Origin: Eriocheir sinensis
Taxonomy: Eukaryota; Arthropoda; Malacostraca; Decapoda; Varunidae
NCBI RefSeq assembly: GCF_024679095.1
Contig: NC_066518.1
Span: forward strand, 2,622,949 to 2,686,948
Direction of reading: 5' to 3'
DNA: 64,000 bases
This document shows, piece by piece, positions 30,467-43,660 of the stretch. How positions within the stretch are numbered: the first letter of the stretch is position 1; the number at the start of each line of letters is the position of its first letter. A program made the position numbers and the translations under genes. Under the pieces are notes generated by a model. That model searched no databases, had not been told where the DNA came from, and saw only the letters and a program-made list of their open reading frames with translations.

Positions 30467-31099
30467 ACAACGCTACCTATGTTTGCTCGCATGTGATTTA
30501 TGAGGCCAATAACCGGAGTTAGTTTGGGGTGTGAAAGCTCAACACGCAGTTTTATGAGAGCACGAATTAATTGCATGCATAGGCTGGCGGGAGGGTGGCT
30601 TGGCTGGTGGGCTAGCCGGTAGACTGGCTGGTGGACTGGCTAGGGTTGACTGGAAATTCATACCACCACTATCAACAGAAGCCGTGGGTTGCATAAATTA
30701 AATGAATTCTGTGAAGATTTCTCCTTTCTATCTGTCATCAGTTGGGGTTAGTGACCTGAATGCATTCCCGAGGATACCTTTGATGGCCTTCACATCTGAC
30801 GCGGAAACTGATTAATTCACTGTTCATCTCGTAATTCTTCGTTTTACTTTTTGCTGCGCGTAGACATTACATGATTACGTTGCGTCTGTTTTATCTTGAG
30901 GTTTAATACTAAAGGAAATCGAGGACTCGGATGATGCAACGCTCTGCAACGTCTTTTAATTTCCTTCCACTTCGGTATGATGACTTTCTCGGGCTAACGA
31001 CGATATTAAAGCTTTCCGTTTTATGTGTTGCCGGCATGCAGACTAAATTGAAAAAGAGAAAGGGGAGGAAAACATGGGATAGAATGGAGTGGCTATACT

Positions 31100-31100
<1 letters not shown>
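30465..31100. other. No gene recognised
   Basis: A short run of degenerate GGCTGGTGG-type words lies at 30583-30650. The rest is unique. Confidence 0.5.

Positions 31101-31165
<65 letters not shown>
31101..31165. repeat. (GT)n microsatellite
   Basis: About 32 units. Confidence 0.97.
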
Positions 31166-31166
<1 letters not shown>

Positions 31167-31730
31167 TATTGCTCGCACTCTCAGGTTGGCTGGAGTGTAG
31201 TGGATGAAGCGAGGGGCTACGATCTGCGAGCCTCAGTTTGTATGCCGATCACGTAATAAGTCAGCGAGAAAAGCATCGGTGTCCAACATATCAGATAATA
31301 CGGCGGTATGCCCTAAACAACTAAGCACTCTAAAAATGTTTGATATCTTATACGGATAAGTACATATATACAATATGAATTCTTTACCAAGGAAGTCCAT
31401 GACAGCAGCTCTCCACACATAATACATATGCATACAAAAAAAAAAGTACTCTACGGTTACGGCGTGCCATTTTTCAGTATCAGGGACGCCTAACGGAATT
31501 TGTAAATAAAAAGGGGATCGTTTAAAGTGATATCGTGTGAACACCGTACTTCCCCTTCACTCCCCCGAAAAAACGCTAAATAAAAAAATCGTTTAAAATA
31601 TAAGGTCGTTCGAGGCGTCGTATTTTCTCTTTACTCCTACACGACACGAGATCTTGAAAAGGTCAAAAAGAGAGATCGTTTACTAGAGAAGAGAAAAAAA
31701 AGTTCCTAACATGCGTTTAGCAATTTGCAT
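31166..31730. other. Unique DNA with a degenerate about 95-bp repeat
   Basis: ATCGTTTAAA at 31517 and 31588 and ATCGTTTACT at 31675, each in similar context (TTC-CTTTACTCC between). The minus-strand open frame 31233-31544 has no recognisable motif. Confidence 0.4.
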
Positions 31731-31734
31731 TTCA

Positions 31735-31860
31735 TGAGGGGGTCGCAGCGCCGCGCCGCCCCCTCGCGCCAGCCTGCCATTAGTGCAGCCAAATGGAAGC
31801 TTTTATTCAATATACAAAGCGGTGACTGACGCCGCTGAAGCCTCGCTCGACTCACCGCCT
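31735..31860. other. CpG-rich block with short hairpin
   Basis: GAGGGGGTCG and CGCCCCCTC arms enclose GCAGCGCCGCGC. CpG density stands out from the AT-rich surroundings. It could be a regulatory element; no transcript is evident. Confidence 0.3.
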
Positions 31861-32090
31861 TAAAATGTAGGTCATGACGAATGATTCTCCAGAGGGCAAA
31901 GAACTTTTGACTTTGTGAAGAATATCGTGATAAATGAATAACAAAAGAAAGGGAATCTTCATTGGGGGAAAAAGAAAGGAATGAAGAAAGGAAGGAAAGT
32001 GAGTAATTAAAGTAATAAATATTAATGATAATGATGATGACGATGACGATGATGACGATGACGATAATTTATAAAAAAATGTACTACTAT

Positions 32091-32091
<1 letters not shown>

Positions 32092-32160
<69 letters not shown>
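32092..32160. repeat. (AG)n microsatellite
   Basis: About 34 units, preceded by degenerate GAT triplets. Confidence 0.96.
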
Positions 32161-32168
<8 letters not shown>

Positions 32169-32965
32169 TATTATTACTACTATTACTATTTATAAGCAAA
32201 AAAACACGTACACGCGCACACGCACACGCACGCACCCCCACCCCACACATGGCCTCAGCACACCTGTAGCACCGGACAATTAGTGTGAGCCCAGCACAGA
32301 GCCACTCGCCGCCGCTCATCGTCTATTGTCGGAGCTTCGTAGTTGACCATCAATCAAATATTTTTTGTAACCTTTCGGAAAAACAAGAATGAAAAACAAA
32401 GATACAACGTTAGATCTACAAAGCCGGTGCTCCGTACAGGCATCGGTTATTATTTTATCAACATTAATACCAGATCCAATATATACAGCGTGCCATTTAC
32501 CCGCTAAAATATTCAATAACCAAAATAATTCTTATATCAACAAACAGCTAATGAGAAAATAAATGATGACATACAAAACCCTAGTCGTCGTTCTGTAACC
32601 TATATACGTAAATACATATTCCTGAAACATCGGATACGTCCACTTACTGTCAATATTTATTTAGACTTTTATTTGATGTCGCAATGGGAGAAGAGTAATC
32701 CACCAACACACTCCTACACGCATAATAAATATACTTTAGGGTGATGGACGACGCGTTCGAACTCCCACGCTACCACTCGGATTTTCAGTCACCGCCGAGA
32801 AAAAAAAAATACTGATGATGATGTATAAATAGTATAATCCTCAAAGACAGTAAGCAATTGTACACAAAGTAATGTTCTCTTGATTATATTTCATTGTAGC
32901 TTATATCTGTCGATGCAGATTTATAGAGCAATATATACATTATCATATTGTTCATACGGACACAC
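32161..32965. other. No gene recognised
   Basis: AT-rich unique sequence. A 13-base word around GCGTGCCATTT at 32489 recurs at 31464, perhaps a diverged repeat. Confidence 0.4.
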
Positions 32966-32967
32966 AA

Positions 32968-34057
<1,090 letters not shown>

Positions 34058-34059
<2 letters not shown>

Positions 34060-35169
34060 ACCTCCTAATGAGACCTCCAACACACTAAACACTAATGCAT
34101 GTGTACGGCTCGCCTGGTGGGTTACCCAACGTTTGTTTTAACATGGAACAGAAAACCAAAACCATTTTTCCCTCGTTTTCTTTGGACACTGAAAACTGGT
34201 CACCATTCTTTATCCCGTCAGCTGGATGACATGCCTTTTTTTAGTTAAGTTGACATTTTTCAAAGCAGATAATTCTTTTCCAGGGTCATCGAACTGCTCA
34301 CGTTAGGAAAAAGCCGCGCAGTTTTCATATATTTCCTGGGCATGCTTTCATTAAAATGCAGACACAGTTTTTCTATAAAAGCTAATGTATCATAGAATAT
34401 ATCACTGTTTCACACACACTACAAACACGCATATTAGACAATGTATCTCTTCTGGACAAATAATTTGGATAATGAATGAAGTGCATATTTCCATGATATT
34501 GCATTTCCTCAAAAAATGAATAGCATTTTATTCCGCAAGTGAAAGACCAACATTATTTAAAACGAACAGTTTTTATTCTCAAAATAATTAAGGCAAGTTT
34601 CGATATACTAAGACCAATGACAACATTCTATCTCAAAAAATTACAATAAGCAGAGGTCCATGTTTTCATAAGATTCTCAAACTAACAAACTATTCCCTGT
34701 CAAATACTAGGAAGACGATTCAGGTCATAAGGTACATGTACACTCTGCCTGAAAACGCATTTTTTTCTAACTAGATGGTGAAGCATCACACTTTATAGTA
34801 ATGAAGGCTTAAAAAATTCAAAACACAAGAATACTTACAAAAAAGCTGAAATATTTTTAGCTATAAAAACTTGTTACTTATAAAAAAGACTAATCAGCCA
34901 TTTCTAATATCTAAATATATCAACCAATAACAATTTTTCAATAGACAGCATCACAAATTTGCGGAATAAAGATTTTACAGTAATTCCATCACATTCATAA
35001 ACAAACACTTCAGGCATGCAGACACACAGACGACGGGGATGAGCCGCCAGCCAAGGTTCCGTTATGCAGATTTAACATCAAAGAAAATCTAAACCAATTG
35101 AAAAACGTGTTCGAAATCTGTTTTTCAGTAAATTCTGCTTTTAATGGACCGTGTGGCAGTGGTGGTAAT
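34058..35169. other. No feature recognised
   Basis: AT-rich unique sequence without open frames of note. Confidence 0.55.
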
Positions 35170-35170
<1 letters not shown>

Positions 35171-35206
<36 letters not shown>

Positions 35207-35317
35207 TATAGATAGACAGACAGACAGACAGACACAGACAAACAGACAGACAGACACAGACAGACACACACAAACAGACAGACAGAGACAGACAGACAAA
35301 CACAGACGGACAAACAA

Positions 35318-35351
<34 letters not shown>

Positions 35352-35360
35352 GTAGACATA
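35171..35360. repeat. (GT)n then degenerate (CAGA)n
   Basis: GT to 35205, then CAGA/CAAA tetramers. Confidence 0.93.
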
Positions 35361-35446
35361 CACACAGAGAGAGAGACCCTTTAAATATCCTCCGTGAACA
35401 CCTGTAAAAATTAACTCATTAAGAAAGTGATAATGTTTCGAGACTG

Positions 35447-35710
35447 AAGTGGAGGAGGAGGAGGAGGAGGAGGAAAATTACACAGACAGCATAAGGAGAA
35501 AAACTATAAATAAAAAGATGAGAAAATGAAAACGGAAGAGTAATGGAAACAAAAAGAAAGCGACTAAAAATGCGAAGAGAGAAATGAAGCAAGAAAAGGA
35601 AGAGGAAGAAGGAGGAGGATGAAGATTAGGATGTGAATGAGGATAAAGACGAGGTATAGGAGGAGGAGGAGGAGGAGTAAGAGGAGGGCGATATAAAACC
35701 CCACCTATGC

Positions 35711-35759
<49 letters not shown>
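35447..35759. repeat. (GGA)n, purine tract and (CA)n
   Basis: GGA triplets at 35447-35473, a purine-rich middle, and about 21 CA units at 35717-35759. Confidence 0.88.
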
Positions 35760-35761
<2 letters not shown>

Positions 35762-35911
35762 GAGGGTATCACGCGTGGAGAGGCAGGGCGGTGCATTAGG
35801 CCGTGTTAATTAGGAAGAACTCCACTCCGCCGAATGAAGTGGAAAGTGGACAATGCTCTTTTACAACGTGTGGATAAAAAAAAGAATTTGAATATGGGAA
35901 AAAGGGGAGAC

Positions 35912-35917
<6 letters not shown>

Positions 35918-36001
<84 letters not shown>
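35918..36001. repeat. (AG)n microsatellite
   Basis: About 42 units. Confidence 0.97.
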
Positions 36002-36003
<2 letters not shown>

Positions 36004-36600
36004 TGGAAGGGTACGGGTAAAGAATTGAGCCCCCCACCCCCACCCCCCTCCCCATGTCGGGTTAGGATAAGCAGGTAAAATTCTTGTCGGCTTGAAACGG
36101 TATTATCTTTTTTCGAGTCCGTCAACGCGTTCACTGGATCCTACATTAAAGATAGGACGGCAAAAAAAATACACTTTTAACTAGGTACTTCATTTTTATT
36201 ATAATGTTAAATACATAATGAAGTCGCTCAAGCTTTGTCAGGCAAACTTTTTTTATGCTGCATTAAAATCTACTGAATTCGACTGCACTAAAGCGATTAC
36301 TGAGTCTGACAAAAGGCAAAAAATTATTGTTTATGATTGTGTGAATTATGACACGCCACAGAGGTGAGTAAAAAGCTGGACATCCGCACAACGCACGCCT
36401 CAACAGGTGTTAGTTACAATGTTCTCTGCTATTTTGTGATAAGGACCACAAACTAGTACAACAGTCCATATGTACGAGTTGATAACGAAAACGTCTTCCA
36501 TTGATTTGTGCTTGAAGTCAATATATTTCTGGTGAATCCCTTTCCTGTTGCTTTTGGACCTCTTGTCAGTATTATACCGTTTTTTGCTGATAATACTGCA
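36002..36600. other. No feature recognised
   Basis: AT-rich unique sequence after a short C-run. Confidence 0.5.
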
Positions 36601-36740
36601 ACAGCTTCTGATGCTGTTGCTGCTAAGGTTGCTGCTCTTGCTGGTGGTGAGTCTGGTGCTGATGCTGATGCTCTTAGTGCTGCTGCTGCTTTTACTGCCG
36701 GCGCACCTTCTGTTCATGCCGCCGCCGCCGCCGTCAACAC
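36601..36740. repeat. Degenerate (GCT)n/(GCC)n triplet run
   Basis: Imperfect GCT triplets become GCC at 36720-36732. Gives Ala- or Leu-rich frames, which I treat as repeat-derived. Confidence 0.65.
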
Positions 36741-37099
36741 TTTTTACCGTTGCCGTAAATGTCACCAGAGGTGCGAGAACACACCATTAACTTACAACTA
36801 GTCAGCTAAAACGTTGAAAATGTAGGACTTACTTAGTGACGCAAGTGAGAAAATTTCATCACAGCAGAATAATGACACAATGCACGTGTTCACGCAAGCG
36901 ATGTGTAGGAAAAGTACACTGAGGCTGTGAACTCCCAAATGAGCCTGTGCGTCTCTGAATGCGGTGCGAGGAACTGTTGGCCAACCTGTGAATTCATGGC
37001 CCATGATAAAACATGTTTGAAGCGAGGGAGGCAGGACGAGGGTTGAGGAAGGAGAGCAGAGCAGAGGCGAGGAGAGCATGCAGATTAAAGGTAATTAAA

Positions 37100-37260
37100 G
37101 AATCCCCCTCGAGCTAGGTAGCTAAGACCATATAGTTCTGTTAGGGTTACGAGGGAACGCTACCTCTTACCGAAAAGCCGCCGTGAGCTGGAACTGAACT
37201 CGCTGCCTCTCTGTCCTCTGCCATGCACCATACACAGCACAGCCTCACAGCTCCCCAAAC
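37100..37260 (-). repeat. Putative SINE-like fragment
   Basis: Shares the GCTAGG-AGCTAAGACCAT stretch with 4390-4505. On the minus strand GAGTTCAGTTCC resembles a Pol III B box. Confidence 0.4.
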
Positions 37261-37539
37261 GCTCACCTGGAAAATAAAGTGGACTGTCAAAAACGAATAG
37301 CACGGAAAGCCAAGACTAACACCAATCAATTATTTTCTACATGCATCAAAACAAGAAAGAGGGGAAAAACTACTGTTGTCGTGACAGACGAGACCAGTGC
37401 GCTAATCCAGGACAGTAGACACATGGCAGGGATCCAAAACAGGAACTTCACGTCGACATTCACGGTCAAGATCACGGAGAGCATCCCTGAAGCCAAACCC
37501 GACACGACAGGACTAAACCAGTCACGTGCAATGCAGAGG

Positions 37540-38470
37540 TCAGGAGAGGAGAGCAGATCAGATTAGGATAGGGCAGAGACGTGCATAGCAGAGAGCGAGG
37601 AACTGGCAAGATAGTTCGGGACAGGGGACAGAATAGGACAAAAGAGATAACATGGCAGAGAAAAATGGGACAAGAAAAAGGTCCAAAGAAAGAAGGAAGA
37701 CGAAAGAAGCGAGAAGAGAGAAGGAAAAGAGAGGGAAGAGAAGAAGGAGGAAGGAGGCAGAGGAGTAGGAGGAGGAAAAGGAGGAGGAGGAGGAGGAGGA
37801 GAAGAAGGAAAAGCAAAAGGAGGAAGAAGAAGCAAAAGAAGAGCTAGAGATGGAGGAAGAGAAAGAGGAGTAAGAGGAAGAAGAGGAGGAGACGAAGAGG
37901 AGTTCATTAAGAGAGAGTGCCCGGGACATTTTTTTCCTCCTCCCTCGCTACCTAATGTATGGAAGCGCGAGTCTGAAAACGGGACTGCCAGGTTGGTTCC
38001 AATAACATTACGACGCGCCGACGAAATTATTCCTCGCGAGGCCTCGATACGGACGAGATTATTGACGGTGCAACAGGACGAGTACGAAGATAAAGGGGCG
38101 AGGACACGGACGAGGAGAAGGATGAGGAGACGATGAACACACGATGAATAGGACGTGAAAGTGGGGCTAGAAGGGAACATGCAGAGGGGAAAGAAGGAAA
38201 CGTACGAACAGTTACAGGAATATTGAAGAAAGAAAACCGGGATTAAGAGAGAGAAACTGAGGGAAAAGGAGACTGAAGAATGAGAACATGCTTAGAACAA
38301 AAACGGAGGAGGGCAAAAGATAGCACAAAATTAAAGGAGGATAAAAAGGCAGAGGAGGAGGATAAGAATGAAAAGAAAGGAAAATACGAGAGCGGGTGGA
38401 AAACGTGGGGAAAAAGAAAAGACCAAGAATAATGCACGGAAAGGAAAAAAGCACAATGATGACGATGATT
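37540..38470. other. Polypurine region, about 0.9 kb
   Basis: GAGGA/AAGGA-rich on the plus strand with an interruption at 37930-38050 of ordinary sequence. No gene. Confidence 0.7.
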
Positions 38471-38592
38471 AAAATTATGATGAATGCAGGATTTTACTCA
38501 CTTTAAGCCTTCTTTCCCCGCTCCCGGATGAGCCCTTAAAAAATAATGGTGCTAAAACCTTACTGCTTAGGGCACTGCCGGACCAAATGCCC

Positions 38593-38595
<3 letters not shown>

Positions 38596-38661
<66 letters not shown>
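38596..38661. repeat. (AC)n microsatellite upstream of cadherin exon a
   Basis: About 33 perfect units, 330 bp before the exon acceptor. Complementary to the (GT)n just after the exon. Confidence 0.97.
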
Positions 38662-38664
<3 letters not shown>

Positions 38665-38991
38665 GTCAGCAGATCACGTAACACCATTTTTTCTTTTCAA
38701 CTTTCCAGTGTACCTTCCAAGTTGTCTCCCTCTCACCCCTTCAAATCCTCCTCTCACGACTTTCACCCTCCTTTCTATTCCTTCTCTTCTTTCCATTCCC
38801 CTTCCGTTTCTTATTATTACTCAGGTCTTTCTCGTTATTCCTCTCCCTGACATGTTTCTCTATTCCTGTCCTTTCCTTCCTCGAGCATCCGTCACCCTTT
38901 GACCTCATCACTAACTTATTACCGATGTTGCTTCCCCGCCGTCACCCCTCCAGGCAGCCGCTTCAACGTGTTTCTTCGTCTCTCCCAGCAG

Positions 38992-39111
38992 GTGTGGGCG
39001 TGGCGGGGTGTGGCGTGGCCGTGTGTGGGCGTGGGCGCCGCCTGCTCCTCACCATGGCCGTCAACGTCCTCATGCCCCTCCTCATCCCCCTCGGCGAGCA
39101 GATCACAAATG
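38992..39111 (+). CDS. Cadherin gene exon a (most upstream recognisable exon)
   Basis: The acceptor is a good pyrimidine tract ending CCCAGCAG, and the donor is G|GTACGT. The exon enters with two bases of a codon and leaves with one, so both flanking introns are phase 1. It reads about 39 residues, including VCGRGRRLLLTMAVNV and then LMPLLIPLGEQITN, and joins exon b to make an N-V-T glycosylation site across the junction. I read it as the final strand (TMAVNV, like the usual TVxVxV) of a cadherin repeat whose DxNDNxP linker has been replaced by a hydrophobic segment. An alternative is a signal-peptide-like start at the internal Met, but the open frame runs upstream of it. It is the least certain exon: no family motif is diagnostic, and support comes from phase and position. 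A GT microsatellite begins five bases into the intron. Confidence 0.6.
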
Positions 39112-39113
39112 GT

Positions 39114-39116
<3 letters not shown>

Positions 39117-39168
<52 letters not shown>
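39117..39168. repeat. (TG)n microsatellite adjoining a 5' splice site
   Basis: About 26 units beginning five bases inside the intron after exon a. Confidence 0.97.
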
Positions 39169-39169
<1 letters not shown>

Positions 39170-40544
39170 AGTGGGGGCCGGGAGGGAGTGCACGTGAACA
39201 GGGTCATTTTCCATAAAAAATTGGAATTCAAACATTTGACAAAAAATGTTGAAAACACTTTGGCGTTTCACTTTTTTTCATTATGGTGTAGCAATCAGTG
39301 GACGATTTGGTGCCGCTGCTGCTCCTGCCGTTTGTTTGTTTTTTTGTTACCATTTTTTTTCCAATTGTTTCATTTTTGAAGACTACGACGATGATACTGA
39401 TATAATTGGTGGTGATGAATGATTGGGATGCTGGTGGCGATGCAAATACAAAACCAATGGAGCGACAGGGAATGCAGAACGCTTCAATGTGTCTGACGGG
39501 ATGAGAAAGACAAGAGAAGTAACAAGTAGAAAGCAAAGGATAGAGAAAAAGATTGATAAGTAGGAAGATAACTGGTAGCTCAAGAAGACGATGGTAAAGG
39601 AGGAGTACAGAACAAAAGCTGATACGCGGATGAGGGAAGAGAGAAAGAGAAGGGAAGAAATGGCAAAACGGACGAAAAGGAAGAAGTGAGACAAGGGAAG
39701 AAAAGGAAGTACGAATGCATTAAAGAGGAGGGAGGAAGAAAGGAGAACACTGGGGAAAGGGTGTCAAGAGAGAAGCGGTAACAGAAAACCACTTTACTGA
39801 ATCCCTTAAACCCCGCCATAAAGATACAACCCCTCCCCCCCCCCCCCACACACACAGGCACACGTACACACACACACACACACACACACACAAGCACACA
39901 TACACACAAGCACACGCAGGACAGAATTTGTGCATGGGTCGGGTAAGCTGTGTTATTAAAGGTGTTTTCCCATTGTGCTGCAGGCGTGGGGTGCAGAGAG
40001 GTGCGGGACTGGGTTAAGAAATGGGGAAGGGAGGATGTGGTCGTGGTGGAAGGAATGGGTGAGGTAGAAAGTGCGGCCCAGCGTTGAGAGAGATGATGGC
40101 TTAGGAGGTTAAAGGAGTGAGAGCGAGTGAGCCGAGATGAAGGGGTAAAATAGGCATGGAAAGTAAAGAGTAGGTGGAGAAGGTGTGAGCTAAATGTTAT
40201 TGAGAAGAACAGATGCAGGAGGAGGGATGACTTACGAGGAACGAGTGAGAGATGGGGAAGGAGGAGAGAGGTGGTTAGGCGTTCTGTATCGTCTATACCT
40301 GCTCTTCCCTCTCCCAAATGTTATCCATGTACAAGGGCATCCTGTGTGTATTGGGAGGGGGGGTTTAAAACACATCTCTCCTTCTCTTACAGACGGTTTT
40401 CTACCCTTTAAATTCCTCCACAATGTTGTCCCTCTTTTAATGATCTATCGAGATTTCCATTATGACTGAACTTCTTAACTTGATAACTGCATCCCTCCAC
40501 CCCTCCCACGGCCCCGCTGCACACGACTTTTCATTTCAGTCATT
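39169..40544. other. Intron DNA, purine-rich with AC array
   Basis: Purine-rich to about 40290, with a C-run and interrupted AC array at 39832-39915. No exon seen. Confidence 0.5.
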
Positions 40545-40806
40545 CCGTATGATATTTCCTTGTGCAAGAGTTGACCCGTATTTTCATTTTTCATCCCTTT
40601 GTAAATCTAGAAAAGCCTTCCCTTGTCTGTATCTCCTCCTGCCTAAAACTTCACGTGATTCAAGAGGAGCATCAAGACCTCTGCAATCGAAATTGACATT
40701 ATCTTCTGACCAGTCAAACTATTTTTTTTAATGAAGTAGAGCTTACCAGGCTTTTCTGTGCATTGCCTTTTTAGCCCTTAAGCTTCTTCCGTTACTAAAA
40801 GAAAAA
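40545..40806 (+). mobile_element. LINE family 1, degenerate 3' end
   Basis: Decayed reading CARVDPYFHF aligns with YARVNQHLHSF of the 59850 copy. The downstream order AAGTAGAGCTTACCAGGCTT, TGCCTTTTTAGCCC and GTTACTAAAAG matches the family 3' UTR. Confidence 0.6.
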
Positions 40807-41290
40807 AACAGAAAAGAGGATAGGCGTAATAACTGGACAAGGCACAAGGTAGGAAGGTAGGAGATAAGAGAATAGGGCCCAGGCAGAAAAAAAACAAATG
40901 AGGAACAAAAGGGAGAGAGAAGCCAGATTGCAAAATAAAGGAGACGAAGAGGAAAATAAAACAGAAGGGGAGGAAGGTGGTGTGGGTGAGGGAATAGCCC
41001 GGGGAAAGGGAAAGATGGGACGAGGGGACGAAAAATGAGAGGACAATGAGAGGAAAGACAAGTCAGGCTGTAGAATAAAACGGACGTGCAGGAAAATAAA
41101 GAATGAAAATGTTGATAAACGGGGAGGATGATGGAAGGGGAGATGGTCCAGGGGGTAGAGCGAAGAGTAATGAGGTTGCAGAGAGGGAGAGTAAAGAAGA
41201 ATGGTGAGAGGAGCAAAAGGATATGACAGACTGGTGGGTTTTGGCTGAAATGATAAACGCCGACGTCAACACGAAAAGAATATGCAGGCA
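40807..41290. other. Purine-rich intron DNA
   Basis: Contains a repeated AGATTGCAAAATAAAGGAGACG / AGGCTGTAGAATAAAACGGACG pair about 150 bp apart. No gene. Confidence 0.55.
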
Positions 41291-41331
41291 TTTTACATGA
41301 GATGGGGTATTATGTAGCAACCGTTGTAATA

Positions 41332-41335
<4 letters not shown>

Positions 41336-41396
<61 letters not shown>
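41336..41396. repeat. (TC)n microsatellite
   Basis: About 30 units. A short (GTGC)n follows. Confidence 0.96.
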
Positions 41397-41399
<3 letters not shown>

Positions 41400-41576
41400 T
41401 GTATATGTATGCGTGCGTGCGTGCGTGCGTGTTATGCACCAAGGTCTGATGACACGGTACACTCGAGATCACCATCCAGGACACTCCTCGAATGAGCTTT
41501 CAGAGGAACTGATGTAAGGGTTCGACAGAAGCAGCTTCACATCACCCCCCCCCCCCCTCTGTTCCCATATATATAT

Positions 41577-41676
<100 letters not shown>

Positions 41677-42538
41677 GCGGGAGCGAGGAATTAGGAAGAG
41701 AAAAATGTAAACAAATGAGGCATCATAACCAAGCGAGGTATTTGTTAAAGGCCACCTGATGTGGGAGAATATTTTATTTGAGCCTCGGGAAGCTACACAT
41801 TTTTCACTGCTCCGTTCGGTTGTCCAGGAATTATTTAAAGGTGCCAGCGTTGTACATGTTCAGAATCAAGTCACGCGCGCGGTACTGCCAGCGGATATTC
41901 AGTATTTACAGTTTCCATATTCTTCGTTCAGTTTATAATATGACACAAGATATCTGATCATATGGCATAAATTTCCAAGCATCATATCCAATATTTCGCA
42001 GATCAGTATCATTTATCCGTTCACTAATACTACCTTCACGTTGTCCAGAAACAAATAAAAAGAAATCCTATATTTTGATCTTTGTGACCACATCGGCATT
42101 GGTTTATATTGAGGGTGCGGGCTGCCTGTTGGTGGAGCGAGTGAGATACGGAGTGATGCCAACTGGATTGTTTATTCAAGCCAAACGCCGGCAGACTACA
42201 GAATCAAAAGACGATGAAACACTAAAGAGTATGTAGGCTGATGCCACAGCCAGGATCCATATTGAGCAGCAAAACATACTGGCAACTGCAAATAGGCACT
42301 TAGCGTACGCACAGGAGTCTCGACAATTCAACGTGAATTGTCATTCACTAATTGTTCCAGGTGTAAAAGGATAATACTGTCCGGAGAGTTTCAGTCCTTC
42401 TCGCAACACAGACTTAGTGTTTCCTTAACGAGCCCGGCAAACAATTATTGCAGAAACACAACTTCAAAGGATTCCGTCGATACACGACTGATAGCATAAT
42501 TGTGGTTGTGGTGCTGCTGCAGCGGTTTTTTGACGGCA
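41677..42538. other. No feature recognised
   Basis: Unique intron sequence. Confidence 0.5.
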
Positions 42539-42588
42539 GTAACAGCAAAGTAACAGCAGCAACAGCAACAGCAGCAGGAGGCGCCGCT

Positions 42589-42619
<31 letters not shown>

Positions 42620-42690
42620 CAACAGCAGCAGCAGCAGGTACAACTAACCCGACAGGTAATTCAGGCCACGCGGCCACGCCGCCGCCGCCA
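42539..42690. repeat. (GCA)n/(GCC)n triplet run
   Basis: AACAGCA units, then GCC triplets, then GCA triplets, ending GCCGCCGCC. The Ala-rich frames on both strands are repeat-derived. Confidence 0.75.
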
Positions 42691-43221
42691 GGTGCACTAT
42701 GAATCACCGTTTTATTCATATTAGCGGTGTTGTCCGCGGAATTACCGCCAAACATGCACTGTTTGGCATAGCACTTTGCGTAAAATATGTTTAAATCTGA
42801 ATAATGAAGGAATGTTTTACGTGACATGAACAAGTCTAGTATTTTAAACATATTTGGTGAATTTTAACGGTGATTTATTTACAAGATACTTTTAAGTATT
42901 TTTTTACTTTTATATTCTAAGTAGGCTACATTTGCGATGCTTGTGTGATAATTAGTCATTTTTGTATACTGACAAGTAAATATTTACGTAATCAGGAGAC
43001 TGATTAAAACAATGTAAGAGTTTTTCTTCTTTTGCATGAAAATATTTCATTCATTTATTTCCATACGTTGTACAAGACCCTAGCTTGATATTTGTTAACG
43101 TCTTCGTACACTTCATGTATGCGTAGGAGCAATGCAACGAAACGAATAAAATGAGAAGTAAAAAATTTAAATTCCTTGCCCGAGATGCAAGAATAAAAGT
43201 TTGTCATCCATATTAAGGGGA

Positions 43222-43660
43222 AGGAGGTGGCTGAGTCGACAGAGTGACGGCGCCGCGTTCAGGAGGACGCGAGTTCAATCCCCGCCCGGTGCCACCAAGC
43301 TGGGATTTTTCAGCCGCCGCCGAGTGGCTTAAAACTACCCACATGCTGTCCATAAGACCACCTATCAACCCGGACTCTAGATTCTAGGATTAAAGATGAG
43401 CTCCGGGAGGGCAGCATGAGCCAATGCAAGATGGCGCCACTATAAACACTCGCCTGCGCCAGAACGGGCTGAGCCGACCATCAGGGGAAAGGATGGGGCG
43501 ACCATCAGGCCCCACTGAAGAAGGAGGCCTTGGACCATATCCCCCACTGGGAAGAAGCCTTGGGCCGACCACAGGCCCCCACCAAGAAGGCCCACCACGC
43601 AAGAGGCCAAGACGTAAAAAAAAAAAAAAAAAAAAAAAATAAAAAAATAAACATTCCTTT
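43222..43660 (+). mobile_element. tRNA-derived SINE
   Basis: The head has an A-box-like TGGCTGAGTCG at 43228 and a B-box-like AGTTCAATCCC at 43272, with Leu/Ser-tRNA-like layout. The body ends in a poly-A run (43617-43639). The 3' body is shared with 7425-7515. Confidence 0.75.

Noticed and set aside
36508..36801. Ala-rich frame with a CRKCHQRC end resembling a zinc-binding motif
   Set aside because: The Ala run is degenerate (GCT)n, and four Cys in a short tail without further zinc-finger spacing is not enough.
38954..38991. Longer version of cadherin exon a using the upstream AG at 38953
   Set aside because: The pyrimidine-rich TTTCTTCGTCTCTCCCAGCAG just before 38992 is a better acceptor, and the extra residues resemble no cadherin strand. 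It cannot be excluded without RNA.
42414..42851. 145-codon Ala-rich minus-strand frame
   Set aside because: The Ala run is a (GCC)/(GCA) triplet repeat and the flanking residues show no conserved motif; the opposite strand is also open.
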